64,000 nucleotides of DNA from Amaurobius ferox (GCA_951213105.1 OX578136.1:155689178-155753177); one strand, 5' to 3'; shown: positions 44,890 to 57,099, numbered from the stretch's first letter. Program-made: numbers and translations. The notes: generated by a model from the letters alone, not told the origin.

Positions 44890-46232
44890 CAGTGCGCGAA
44901 AAAAGTATAAGGACAACATATAATTGAATGAAAATATACTTTATTTTAACTTTATCAAAATGAATTTTCGATATTTGTGAACTCTATGAAATTATACAAT
45001 AACATTTACAACACATGAAACAACAAAAATGAACCTTACAAAAGTTGACCTTATAAAGATTATCACTAAAGAAAATATAAAAAAAAGTATAAGGATAAGG
45101 TCTAAATTACTTAATATTTCTCTTAATAATCAAGAGAACAACCTTTTTTTTCAATGACTTGAATAAGCCGAGAGGCCATCGATACTGAAAGTTCTTTTAA
45201 AATGTCTATGGAAATGTTCTTCCAAGATTGTTTGATGGCTAACACAAGATCCTGTTTATACTCATATTTTGTGCCATTTTTATAAACTTGTCGGGCTAGA
45301 AGGCCCCATAAACTTTCTAATGGATTGAGATCGGTATTCCTCACCTGCCAATTAAGTAAATTTACTGAATTAGCTTCAAACCAGAGTTTTGCACTCTTAG
45401 AAACGTGTATGGAAGTGTTATCCTGTTAGAAAATATAGTCTGTTGACGTTATTAGTGGAGTCTCTGGTAACAAATGTTCGCCTAATATATCAACATATTT
45501 GTCAGAGTTCATTTTGTAGTTGATAAAGACTATAGGCGTGGTTCCGTATGCTGCAAAAGCGGGCCAAATCATTACTGTGCCCCACCGTATTGACGCTTGG
45601 AAAAAACTACTTTGGTTTTACGCGGATTATACCCAAAATAGCGAAAACCATTTGGCTTATCAAGATTGAACTTCTTTTCGACCGAAAAGAGTACATCAAT
45701 CCATTTTGGACCAAGAGAAAAGTATTTTTTTCAAAATTCCTGTCTTCGTTCCTTATGTTTCCTTTTAAGAGGCAGACGTGACATCAGATTTCCATACTAA
45801 ATATTCGGATGTTTATTCAAAACATTTTGAACTGTTCGTGTGGAACATGGTAAGTCCAAATTTCTTCTAACATCATTTGCAGTTTCTCTTTTCTCTCAAG
45901 CTCTTCTTACAACCATTCTTTTCTGTCGAATTTTGTTTAGAAACCCAGTCTTTATATTTTAAATGGTCATTTTCTGCTTTCGAATATGCAAATTTTACTA
46001 TAATTTTAAATGAAAAAACAGTTGTCCTTATACATTTTTTCAAGATTATATGAGCTTAAAATTTATAAAGTAAATTTATACATATTTAGTTTTGGAAAAT
46101 TTAACTAATTTCACTTGAAAATGAACTTAATTTTATCAATATATTTACTTAAGAAATTTGCATACATTTCCGTCTAAAAGATTTCTAGATTCGTCGAATT
46201 TTCGCTTGCCCTTATACATTTTTAGCGCACTG
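44890..46232 (-). mobile_element. Tc1-like DNA transposon with IR/DR ends
   Basis: The element is bounded by TA at 44888-44889 and 46233-46234. Terminal inverted repeats start CAGTGCGC and continue A-rich then GTATAAGG.CAA. A second direct copy of the AAAAAAGTATAAGGA core lies inside each end (45080-45098; inverse at 46021-46041), about 180 bp from the outer one, an inverted-repeat/direct-repeat layout. The transposase is on the minus strand and is broken. Confidence 0.9.
45123..46015 (-). pseudogene. Tc1-like transposase remnant
   Basis: The N-terminal DNA-binding part (about 45750-46010), a YGGG...TVMIWPAFAAYGTTPIV stretch near 45560, QDNTSIHVS (second catalytic Asp, near 45425, preceded by a stop), and NTDLNPLESLWGLL with the third acidic residue (45300-45335) are in order. 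The last 73 residues stay open to the terminal IEKKGCSLDY. Frame breaks upstream show that it is inactive. Confidence 0.85.
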
Positions 46233-46689
46233 TATAAGAAATGCTCTTCTCTCCGTTTGTCTGTAACACTTGGTGATGCATTTTGGCAAACTTGGCGAAT
46301 AATCTATTGAAATATTGTCCACTTGGCGATATTTCACCCTAGATTGACAAAAATATTTTCAAAATTGCAAAAATGAGGCTAAATTAATGAAAATGACGCA
46401 TAACTGATGAATTAATTGATAAAATATTTTAATGTATGGGCTATATCGATTATTGATAATGCTATCAATATTCATAAATATTTATTTAGAGTTGCGCGAA
46501 ATGGGGTAATTGGGTACTTTGAAATAATTTTACTTGTCATCCGGAAAATTGCCACATGTACAATTTAACGATAAAAACACAGTACCGTGGATCTTATACA
46601 TACTTTTCTTACTGTAAAAGGAGTAAATTCATTGCATGTTATAAGGAAAGTTATGTGCTGCCCACATCAGATTTTTTATTATTCAAATC

Positions 46690-47219
46690 GAAATAGTAAT
46701 AATAAAAATTAACAAACACATTTGATTTTAATTGCGTTGCTGAGCAACATAATATAAGAAATAATCTCCCTCATAAAATGCTGATAATTAAATAACCATT
46801 TTGATTTCTTAATACTTTTCATTGTTGATTAAGAGCCTGTGAAAAATAAACCATGGTGATAGAGTTTCCATGTAAATTCATGTTTCAAATCTGCGATTTT
46901 CAAAAGTGACTGATAAGCGCAATAAACTCAGAGATATAGTTTTAATTCACTTTCATGTTTTAAACCAACAATTTCGAAACTTTTTCGTTTGGAGGAACCA
47001 GAGAGTTGAAGAAGAGAATTCCTGGGGAAAAGTTTCGTTTTTCATTAATATCTCGATAACCTAGGGTCTTAGAAACTCGAAACTTGGACAAAATTTTAAG
47101 TGTTGCTATTTCTAGTCTGTCCTCAAATTTCCTTAAATTCGGTTCAGCCGTTCTCCCGTGATGATGAGACAAATGCATGTATATACAGACAGACAAATTT
47201 TCAATTTTATTTATATAGA
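46690..47219 (-). mobile_element. Helitron-like 5' end (minus strand), 3' limit unknown
   Basis: Read on the minus strand from 47219 the sequence starts TCTATATAAATAAAATTG, continues with TTTGTCTGTCTG and, further in, GGCTGAACCGAATTTAAGG, a typical arthropod rolling-circle 5' segment. It is preceded by A (complement of T at 47220). No CTAG end could be placed. Only the part from about 46930 is convincing. Confidence 0.45.
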
Positions 47220-47629
47220 TTTGAGTATTTCACTTCGTAGTACATCCTTAAATGAATATGATACTAAACAATATAGCTTGTTTTGTCGAACAATTTATAT
47301 ATATAATAAAAGTCGAATCTATCTCGTTTAGAAGTTCTATCTGTATCTTCCTTTAAAATATTTTATCACCAGTATTTCTGCATTTTACCTCTGAAATATT
47401 TAATTTCCCAAAAGTTTTCGGCGGCTGTTTTTACGTAATAATCTATTACAGTGGATGATTTTAAGTTTCTATCTCGTCCAAAAATATTATGTGAATTTAT
47501 CACAAAATTCAAACTTAATATGAAGCACGTCCTTAAATGAACAAGAATGAAAACAATTTTCCCGTGTTTCTGTCAAACTACCTAGCTGTTTATTAAAATT
47601 TATGTCTATATTACATGACATTCTTATTA

Positions 47630-48548
47630 CTTTCCTTACATACATAATGTATAAGGAAAGTATTGTGACGGGGTCGAAAATTCGAATTCGAGTTTTTGAC
47701 TGGAGAGCACGTTTCAAGCATCCCTGATCACGAATCAAACATTTTAAAAGTGATGTCTGTGTGTGTGTGTGTCAGTGAGTCTGTGAAGACGATAACTGAC
47801 AAACGAATGGACAGATTAGAACGACATTTGGTACAAAAATCACAATCCATAAACACTGGAAGCCTATTGTTTTTATACGCAATCGAATATTCAGAACCCC
47901 CTAAATTTTCGAATGAAATTTTGAAAAAATCGTCAAAAAATCAAAACCGCTAATAAAGTTAGGCAAATAGACATATCTTATGTAATTTTTCATTATAAAG
48001 CGATTGACATAAAGTTTAGAACGCCAACATGAACCGTTCTTGAGATATTGCACATTTTTCAAAAAAATTATCGAAAAGTTATATAAAATAAAAAAAAATA
48101 TTTCCTATTGAGAAACATGTTCACTTTTCATATGTAATACTATGCGATAAATTTGGCGACATCATTCTCGTGGATCTAGCTCGTTCCATTCATGAGAAAA
48201 GATACTTTGAGTAATACTTTTGTATTTGAACTCCAATAGTCATTTATCTGCTATAAGAATAACTTATTTCTCCGTCCATAATGCTTGGCGAGATTTTGAC
48301 GACGAATTTGGCGATATTTCGCCAACTTGGCGACTTTTTCAAAAATGTTGCCAAATTAACGAAAATCTCGCCAAATGGATAAAAATGACGCTAAATCAAT
48401 GAAAATGACGACTACTCGTCGAAAATTCAATATCTTGGAAAGAATATAAGTATCTACTATAAGAAAAACCTATTTTTTTACTGTAAAAGTAGTAAATTCA
48501 TTACATTATATAAGGAAAGTCATGTGTTGCTCACATCAGATTTTTTTT
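47630..48548 (+). repeat. Family A repeat, complete short form
   Basis: The head at 47630 (TACTTTCCTTACATACATAA), (GT)n at 47757-47772, all interior blocks, and the 3' end GTGTTGCTCACATCAGATTT at about 48526 are present. It is a good reference for the short form (about 0.92 kb). Confidence 0.8.
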
Positions 48549-49110
48549 ACATTCGTTTAACGATTTGATCGTTTGTGCCTACAGTACCCTTAAAGTAATA
48601 AATATTTAAAACAATGTTTTACCATTCTGCCAATATTCAAATACCTGGCTTAATAAGGTGTTTTACGTTATCTTCTATTCGAACAGTTATTGGTCTAAAG
48701 TAGCACCCTTTAAAATTTAAATATTTGAACGTGCGTGTGATGTTGGACTATAGACAAAGAAGAGAGGATTGGGAGGCCAGTATGCTCACCCGTATAAAAG
48801 AAGTAGAGAATGAGATTCTGATCAAACGGAGAAGAATATAGAATCCTACTAAAAGAGAGAAGAATTTCGTTTTAGTAAATGAAATGATAGAGCTACGTCT
48901 TGCCAGTTCAAAGACATGCAAAGCGAATCCCGTTTGGAATGCGAGTTGTTTACAAATTGTGACACTATGAATTTGACTTTAATATTCAGGTGTTAATATC
49001 CATTTACAATGTTTGATAATTTAGAATATGGAATAACAAATTATATCAAAACGTACGGAAACACGGCAATGTATCAAAAACTTTAAAACGAAATAATAAA
49101 GTCAACCATA
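48549..49110. other. No gene recognised
   Basis: A frame around 48740-48965 (LDYRQRREDWEASM... with a stop) is short and has no recognised motif. Otherwise AT-rich. Confidence 0.3.
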
Positions 49111-49310
49111 TTTGGTAAATTAAAAGGTCTTTAATAATACCATTAATGACGTACTTAAAATTACAAATCCAGAGCGGTTTTGGACGTCACTACGTCCTTC
49201 ATCAGTGGCAATGATGAAGGACGCAGTGATGTCCGAAAGTACTCTGGATTTCTAATTTTAAGTACGTCATAAATGGTGTTATTATTAAAGACCTTTATAT
49301 TTACCAAATT
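49111..49310. repeat. Foldback element with about 95-bp arms
   Basis: The left arm 49111-49204 and right arm 49212-49310 are imperfect reverse complements around GTGGCAA. The centre is CCTTCATCA / TGATGAAGG, and the outer ends are TTTGGTAAAT / ATTTACCAAA. Its transcript could form a long hairpin. It is related in core sequence to 5679-5857. Confidence 0.8.
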
Positions 49311-49921
49311 TTGTTGTCTTCTTTATTTTGTTTTAAAGTTTTAACAAGTTATATTTGATTTATATATAAGTTTTTTATGTACCAAGTCATCTACACGAAT
49401 GTATTTTACTGGGTGATTATATTTCGTTATGAATTGCGAATGATGCTAGCATATGGTACGGACTGCCCACTCTTGACCTATGATTTGTTCGCTTTTCTTG
49501 ACACCGCTGCTCGCGTGATGCTCTCCTTCTCCGAACTTATTTGCCAGGAACTCATTTGCCTGTCAAAATGTTACCGAATTCTCCTTGTTCCACGGAAAGT
49601 TTGATGACAAACTACCGCATTGAAAGGGTTTCAAATTAGAAACGGTAGCGCCATTTGACTGTGTTACGCTGCGCTTTATAAAATAATAGGAAGTTCGCAA
49701 TATATGACTTTCAGTACAGATTAACAGATTTGAATATCGTTGAAAATCCGTAACAGAAATTTTGTCATGGACTCGAATTTAATGGAAATCATTAGGTTTA
49801 TTGTTACCATTTAAATTAATCTTGGCTAATTTCAGGAAAGTTTGATTCCTTCGGGAGATGCCGCACTCCATGTGTAAAATTACAGTTTTAAATAGCTCGA
49901 GAATGGATTGTGGTAATTCTA
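49311..49921. other. No gene recognised
   Basis: A 75-residue frame at 49377-49604 has no recognisable motif and no splice context that I can support. Confidence 0.3.
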
Positions 49922-50910
49922 AACAAGAAAGATCAATCATGCATAAAGCATTGATTATGAAACACTTTCCAACTTCAATGCAATTTTATACAAACATCTC
50001 TAAAATGCGATACATTCCTCGGTAATATTTTTAAAATTATCACAATACTACATTAATTTATTATATTTGAAAACTTCATCGAAAAAAATGAACTTCATTC
50101 AAATGACGGCATTGTAATATAAATTGCTTGGTTTAAACATCTCTAAAATGCGATACATTCCTAGGTAATATTTTTAAAATTATCATAACACTACAATAAT
50201 TTATTATATTTGAAAACGTCATTGAAAACAAATGAACTTTATTCAAATGACGTCATCGAAATATAAATCGCTTCTATATAAAAACAGCATTTCATTCATA
50301 AACTTTTTTCTAATCGTTTCATTCATCACAATACTATAATAATTTATTTTATTTAAAAGTTTGAAAAATTGTTATCTACCATATTTATTTTAAAATGTGA
50401 AACCTTAATCATATGTAAAATAATTAAACTCTTGGAAATATATTTATTAAATAATATATATCTTTTTTCTTTCTGGAGGATATAACGAGAGTCAGAATTT
50501 AATTGAATTTGTTTTTCTCCCTATATTAAATAATTTTTATTTAAAAAACTACCTAACCTATTTTACTGAATTTTTTTTTATATATTTTATGGGATAATTT
50601 GAATATTTCCTAAAATTTTCGAAGCAATTTGTGAATTTTAAATTCGCTTAAAAAATGTTTGAAAAATTTAGTCCTATAGGGTTCAATGTATTTCATTTTT
50701 TCAACCCGGGTTCAATAAAAAACTAATTGGGTGATATTATTCATTTATATTCTCATATGTCCCACATATCGTCTGAAAAACATACTAAAATTTCATTTTG
50801 ATAAAGCCATTTTTACGGTAGTTATCATGCTAACGGACAGACAGACAGACAGACAGACAGAATGAACAAAGTCATAAACACTTTCAACTATGTTGTAAAG
50901 TGTTAAAAAT
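49922..50910 (+). repeat. Family B repeat, reference short copy
   Basis: The left end AACAAGAAAGATCAATCATG folds with downstream AAGCATTGATTATGA. The right end has (GACA)n at 50836-50861 and AACACTTTCAAC..GTTGTAAAGTGTT, which folds back. Interior blocks TCAACCCGGGTTCAAT and CGTCTGAA.AACATACTAAA are shared by all copies. No coding sequence. Confidence 0.75.
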
Positions 50911-51543
50911 GGTGTCCAGTCATTTATGGTGAGAATTATTTAGAAAGTAATCACGCATTTAATGGCAGTAAGCATATTTATTTATAAATATATATAATTT
51001 TTCATTGTAGACCAAGAACGTGTAATTCCCCGAGAACGGCGCGAATTAGCGGCCCATATATGCCACTAGTTTCGAATTTGTCTCAATAAAAATTTCATAA
51101 AAATAACCACGATACACTATGTAAGTTATTTTTTTATGCTTTTTAACACAGTATAAATGTTCGAAAAAAATTTATCGTACATCTTGTCCTTGAGTTTTTC
51201 CTCACTGGCGTCAGTGGTTTGCCCCCTCCTGTGAAAAATTCAATGGGCACCCTTGAATTAGACTAAAATTAGTTGCAGACATATTTCGAGCAAAGATCGA
51301 AGTTTACATGTTTATGCTTTTGTTCCATGCTATCTTATTTTGCAAAAAAGTCGTCTGTGCGGTTGAAGGGTCAAATGGTCTCTTTCTACGCGTGGATCTG
51401 GAATGTGTCTGAAAATTATGTGATTCTGATAATAATGACTAAGGCCGAAATTCTTAATAGAATGGAATTATTTTTTGCCCTGTGAAAAGATCTAAAAGGA
51501 AATATATTTTTGGGGTAAAAAAGTTATTGAGATTTAATTATTT
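50911..51543. other. No gene recognised
   Basis: A 70-residue frame at 51273-51485 shows no motif. AT-rich otherwise. Confidence 0.3.
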
Positions 51544-52482
51544 TACTTTCCTTATATGAATAATGTATAAGGAAAGTATTGTGACGGGTTCGAAAATTCG
51601 AATTCGAGTTTTCGACGGGAAAGCATGTTTCAAGCATCCTTGATCACGAATCCAACATTTTTGAAGTGATGTCTCTGTCTCTGTGTGTGTGTGTGTGTGA
51701 AAGTATGTGTGTGTGTGTGTGTGGCAGTGAGTTTGTGGAAACTATAATTGACGAACGAATGGACCGATTTGAACGAATTTTGGTACAAATATCACAATCC
51801 GTAAACACTGGAAGCCTATTGTTTTTATATGCAATCGAATGTTCAGAACCCCCCTAAATTTTCGAGTGAAATTTTGAAAAAATCGTCAAAAAATCAAAAC
51901 CGCTAATAATAAAGTTACGCAAATAGACATTTCTTATGTAATTTTTCCTTAGAAAACGATTAACATAAATTTTAGAACGCTAACATGAACCGTTCTTGAG
52001 ATATTGCGCATTTTTCAAAAAAATTATCAGAAAGTCATATAAAAAATATATTTCCTATTGAGAAACATGTTCACTTTCATATGTAATACCATGCGATAAA
52101 TTTGGTGACATCATTCTTGTGGAACTAGCTCGTTCCATTCAGGAAAAGAGATACTTTGAGTAATACTTTTGCATTTGAACGCCAATAATCATTTATCAGC
52201 TGTAAGAATAACTTATTTCTCCGTCCACAACGCTTGGTGACGAATTTGGCGGAATGTCACCAACTTTGCGACATTTTTAATTGTTGCCAAATTAACAAAA
52301 ATCTCGCCAAATGGATAAAAATGGGGCTAAATCAATAAAAATGACGACTAATTGACGAAATTAAATATTTTGGAAAGAATATAAGTTTCTACTATAAGAA
52401 TAACATTTTTTTTAACTGTAAAAGTAGTAAATTCATTACATTATATAAGGAAAGTCATGTGTTGCCCACATCAGATTTTTTT
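51544..52482 (+). repeat. Family A repeat, complete short form
   Basis: The head ACTTTCCTTATATGAATAAT is at 51545. Two GT tracts lie at 51680-51725, interior blocks as in other copies follow, and the 3' end GTGTTGCCCACATCAGATTT is at about 52459. Confidence 0.8.
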
Positions 52483-52679
52483 GAATTGCTGGGCAGCTTC
52501 CCACGTGGCGGTGCATATTCCCATCGCAGTCGATTTCTGGAGTCATTTATGGGTATTCTGAAGAAGAAATTCATATGGCTGAGACAAACGAAATGACCCA
52601 AAATTTGGAATGTTCTGCAAAAGTGATATACAAAGTAAAGTATTTGAGTCACAAAAGGCAGAGAAACTAACACTTAGTG

Positions 52680-52900
52680 TTAATACTATAAATATGTAAT
52701 GTTCCAGACTTTTAGGCCACAGAGAACCTGGAAAGACTTTGTCCTCCCTTTCCCCCATTTTGTCCTCCTTTGCGGGAGAAATCGAAAATTCTGCTCCGTT
52801 AGGTTCTGTTAAGTGGTCAATGCAGTGTGTGCAAAGATTCAGTGTTCTAGGTCTTGAGGGTCTAGAAAGACAAAAACACGTTAGCCAGTTAATATATAGA
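52680..52900. repeat. Repeat family D copy
   Basis: AACCTGGAAAGACTTTGTCC, CGAAAATTCTGCTCCGTTAG, GTGGTCAATGCAGTGTGTGC and GGTCTTGAGGGTCTAGAAAG match the 6.4-6.8 kb copy in order. It ends near TTAATATATAGAT, which looks like a rolling-circle end, but this is weak. Confidence 0.4.
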
Positions 52901-54375
52901 TAAAGTTAGAATGAGATATTTCTCTAAACATACTCGCATGCACGTACTTGACTTTTACGTAATATTTTTTTTTAACTTTCTAGCTAATTTTCGTCTATCT
53001 TGTATTCTAAGATTAAAATCAATTTCTAATTTAAAAGCAAACATGAATTGGATTATTTTCAACAAAAATGAATATGCTTATCTTCTCCGGTTCGTTTATC
53101 CGGTAATTAAAAACCATTTCTCGTCCTCCTCCTTTGAAATTCCATTAATTTGCTTAATTAAATTCGTAAAAGTATCCGATTAAGACGCAATACTGTTTGT
53201 TGCGTTCTGGCAAATTTTAAAGAATTTTCTCGCCTCTTATAATTGACTAAATGTTTGAAAAAACTTGTTATTTATTTAAATACTTTTATTTTAAAAATAA
53301 ACTGTGACATAAACATTAATAGTTTTCTCTGAAGAATATTTGGAAAAAACGGGTAAAAATGAAAATTCTTTATTTGATTTAGATTAGTTACGTAATTAGC
53401 ATTTTACTGATTCAAGTTCAGGTATATAACGTATTTATTTGTGTGAAATTATTTAAATATATTTTGCTTAATTTGAAATGTTTTCGCTAATGTGCTACTA
53501 ATGCCAGTATTAATAAAATAGTTGTATTATATTTTTTGTAGTTTACATTCTCTATTTTGAATAAATGGCTTTTCAATAATTAACACTTTCAATTATTAAG
53601 ACTGCAATTTTTGTTATTATTTTACTGTACTAGGAGGCTCTTTCCCTGCTTGATTGAGAAACGGGAGGCTTCGCGTCCTATTCATTGAGCTCGCTTTGGG
53701 AGCTTTTAAGTTTCGCCTGCTACGTTTTACTTTACGACCCAATCAGTGCCACTCACAAGAGGATTTAGTCATTTACATTTGCTGTTTATCAATAGGACCA
53801 TATCGACTGCTAATATTAAGGCCGCTTGCATCCTGTATATTGTACAATAATTTGAATACTATTTAAACTATAATGGATATCAACTCAGAAAATAATTTTC
53901 CTGGTATACTATTCATAGTATCTCCTACAAATCATCTTTTCTCAGATTTAATTAATATCCAAATATCTAATATCTGAAATTGACATCCGAAGAAGTATTA
54001 GGATAGTTGACGGCAAAATATCCTAAATCTCCTGTTCTCGTGGCATTGATTCCAATAAATCTCCAACATCAGTTTTATCAAAATTCACTTACAGACCAAG
54101 GAAACATTGCCTCACTTCCAGAGAATGATGAAGACTTAATTTCTAATAATTCTGAGGACGAGTATCATGAAACATCTAGAGCTGATCTGCACACTATCTT
54201 TAGTACAGAAAACCTCCTCTAAAATGCAAAACTATCTTTTCCGATATGCAAGATTAACTCAGATGCAAATATTTTTATAACTCAGCAATTTGACACACTT
54301 CATGATGCCTGTACCTCATAAGAATATGAATTACAATACAACGATAACAAATGTGAATATAAGGCTTTATATACT
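52901..54375. other. No supported gene
   Basis: Frames at 52911-53183, 53654-53866 and 54007-54222 are open but show no recognised motif. The last is acidic at its C-terminus (ENDEDLISNNSEDEYHE) and could be a relic of a transposase N-terminus, which often carries such acidic segments; this is only a suggestion. Confidence 0.3.
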
Positions 54376-55709
54376 ACTCTGTAAAAATATATGCACCTAT
54401 AAAAAATTGAGCTACAGCCGCGAAACTCGGCAAGCAAATGTCGTTTTAAGAGTTATACAAATGATCAAACTGTCAGTGCGTATGATGTTATAAGGCTTGT
54501 GCAAAGCGTATGAAAACGACATATCGTGCAATATTTAAAACGACTGGTGTTCTCACCCACGGCACTTAGTACTGGATTTCCTGTTTTGATACTGCAAGTT
54601 GTGTACAAAAATGCATTTCAGACGTATTCGACGGCGCTACGAACAATTGGCGGATTTAGAGAGCGATCACATACATCATGGGCCTAAGGGAAGCTAGTTG
54701 GTCTAACAGACGTATCAGTCGCCATCTTGGTCAGAGCGATATGGTGGTTGCCCTGTGTTGGTAACAGTGGATCAGAGAATGCTCATGTAACCATCTTAAA
54801 GGCTCAAGGCGTCCCTGATAGATAACTGCTTTAGCGTCGAATTGCATCAGGAGAGGAGCCACGTCCACACCAATGGAGTTGTTATCAGCAATTCGAAAGT
54901 ATTTTCTATCCTTCATGTATCAAGAGTAAATAACTATTCGGAGACGACTGACAGAAGGTGAGATAAGGTGTAGGCGTCAATTAAGACGCTTACCACTGAC
55001 TCCTCAACATAGGCAGAGCCGTTTGGATTGCTGACGAGTTCAGTCAACCTGGATAATGTCTGATTAAAGGCATGTTGTCATTAGCGTCGAATCCCACATC
55101 TCTCTTAGTGCTGATGGCCGTCGTATACGCGTGCAAAGGAGAACTGGCCAGCGTTTTAATCCCGCATTTGTTGTCAATTACACATGGCGTGACTGTCTGG
55201 GGAGCCATTTTGGGGGGCAGTCGATCTCCTCTAATTGTGCTGCAAGCTAATCTGATGTCATTGACTGTATTATGCATCCGATTGTTCTGCCTATGCTGTC
55301 AAGTCACCCAGGTTCCATTTACCAACAAGACAAAGCCTAACTACATACTGCGCAACTTTCTCAACAGTCTTCGAGGATTTAATACCATGACCATTCAGGT
55401 TCTCAGATCTATCAGCAATTGAATACGTCTGGGACATGATAGGACGGTAATTGTAGCCTTCTCAGAATACCACTGAATTAGCTGTCAAGTTGCAACACAT
55501 TTGTGACAGAATCATCCGCAGAGGGACATGTCAGGGGAATATTTACCACTTACTAAAATGTAATCTTGTTGTTGCCACTATTGCATAAAAGCGTTATTTT
55601 GCTCCCAAATTCTAATCCTTTGCATATCTTCTCAAACGATACATACATGCCGAGTTTTGCGGCTCTAACTCAGTCTCTTATGGCTGCATATATTTTTTTC
55701 AACACAGAG
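54376..55709 (+). mobile_element. Second Tc1-like transposon with long inverted repeats
   Basis: TA dinucleotides lie at 54374-54375 and 55710-55711. Imperfect inverted repeats of about 90 bp begin CTCTGT and share AAAATATATGCA, GAGCTACAGCCGCGAAACTC/GAGTTAGAGCCGCAAAACTC and further blocks. The transposase is in sense orientation on the plus strand. It differs in TIR and protein from the 44.9-kb element. Confidence 0.85.
54610..55565 (+). pseudogene. Tc1-like transposase remnant (plus strand)
   Basis: The start MHFRRIRRRYEQLADLE, an N-terminal helix-turn-helix region (WSNRRISRHLGQSDM in a shifted frame), GVTVWGAILGGSRSPLIV (55185), QQDKA (near 55327, Asn of the usual QQDNA changed to Lys), and ICDRIIRRGTCQGNIYHL near the C-terminus are in order. 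The 55072-55422 segment is open but in mixed frames relative to the family. It is inactive. Confidence 0.8.
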
Positions 55710-56029
55710 TATAATTAGTACATATCTCTGATTTTACATAGATGATCATTGGTTTGCAATGATGCATTTAAAAAATCATATGAATGTGGCAGATGTTTTG
55801 TGAATCAATGAAAATTCATGGGAATCTCACAGTTTTGGAACTCAGGTTTAAGAATAAAGCTGGTAAATCAGATCTTTTCTGCATTTAGAAATTAATAAGT
55901 AAATCCAAAACACCAAATCTAAATAAAAATTCATTTGATAGGTCGGCCATTTTTATTGAATACACAAACATAAGTAAATATAAAATATGAATTAAAATCA
56001 TCACTGGAATTCCATTTATGTAACATTAC
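55710..56029. other. No feature recognised
   Basis: AT-rich flank between the Tc1-like element and the diverged family A fragment. Confidence 0.3.
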
Positions 56030-56640
56030 CTTTCTGCGTCACTTCTAGGTGACCCGGGTGCTGATTAGATTATGGTACGATTCGGGATAAAAGAACCTGA
56101 TATTTTTTCATGAAATGACCCGCAAAAATTGCCGGCATTTACAAATTAAAAAACTAATTGGTTAACTTTCTCAAAAATTTGTGTATAAGTCGCTTGTGGG
56201 TTACTCTGGTACTGATTAGAATTTGGTATGATTCGGGAAAAGAGAACTTGCCCTTTTCGTGAAATGGCATACACAAAAATCGACAAAATCTAAAATAAAT
56301 GACTACGTATGCTCAAACACATCAATTAAATATTTGCTTGCTTGTTTTACACGTGCATTTTGACGATGAAAATAATACGACCCGACCAACTCCATTTCTC
56401 TAGGACTAGTCGTTGTCAAGATATTTTTTTTTTCGCATTTCTGCTACGCCACTTTTGAAAATGAGCCCTGTTACCAAATGCAAACGAAAATTGAATTAAA
56501 AGTGCAAATTCAGTGTAATTTAAAATAATTATGTGCGCTATTTTGTGCAATTAAACTCAGTTTGATGAATTATTGAAGAAATAAAGAGAAAGTGGATGTG
56601 AACCTGTAGGAAAAATCAGGTGTTGTCCACATCAAACTTT
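56030..56640 (+). repeat. Diverged family A 3' part
   Basis: It is homologous in opposite orientation to 526-1100. It ends in CAGGTGTTGTCCACATCAAA, the diverged hairpin end. Confidence 0.55.
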
Positions 56641-57099
56641 TCCTACTCTGAGACTATTCTAAAGGAAAATAGGTATTAAACCAATTAAAACTAAAATAAC
56701 TTTTTTAAAGTAGTAAACATCATAAAAATAGTTGTGCTTTTTGTGCATCCTGGCATTGTGTTAAGGCATAACTATCGCTACAAATTTGGTGACATTTGGA
56801 AAGTATGAGAATTCAAGTTGTAAGTGACGTTTCCAGCCAATTTCTGAAATTTCCCGTTTAAGCCATTTAAGAACAGTCGTGACAGTGTCGGTTGGGTTCA
56901 ACTTAATGTGTTCTGCGAAAGTTTCGTGCCTTGTGAATATTTCAGTGGTTTGATAATGCGATTCCTTCTTAATGAATTAGTCGAAAACTTAATTACTCTG
57001 TCATTCTAATTCACGATTGTTTTAGCTTTTCTCAGGTAGTTAGAAGTTACTTAGGAAAATCCTTAGGATTCATTAAAGTTTCGTAAGGAAAGGTTTATG
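56641..57099. other. No feature recognised
   Basis: AT-rich sequence with nothing I can support. Confidence 0.3.

Larger units (their letters stand above)
44286..46680 (+). repeat. Family A repeat, long variant, interrupted by a Tc1-like element
   Basis: The head (ACTTTCCTTATATACATAG) is at 44287. The AAAATTCGAATTCGAGTTTT block, GT-rich tract, GGCG/TGACG interior and the GTCATCCGGAAAATTGCC segment follow, and the 3' end GTGCTGCCCACATCAGATTT is at about 46658-46677. The Tc1-like insert occupies 44890-46232. The paralogous site in another copy (about 16805) is uninterrupted. Confidence 0.75.

Noticed and set aside
45548..45781. 77-residue plus-strand frame
   Set aside because: It is antisense to the Tc1-like transposase, whose conserved blocks read on the minus strand.
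53654..54222. Two open frames upstream of the second Tc1-like element
   Set aside because: No recognised motif, no start context and no splice sites; listed only as an unassigned stretch.
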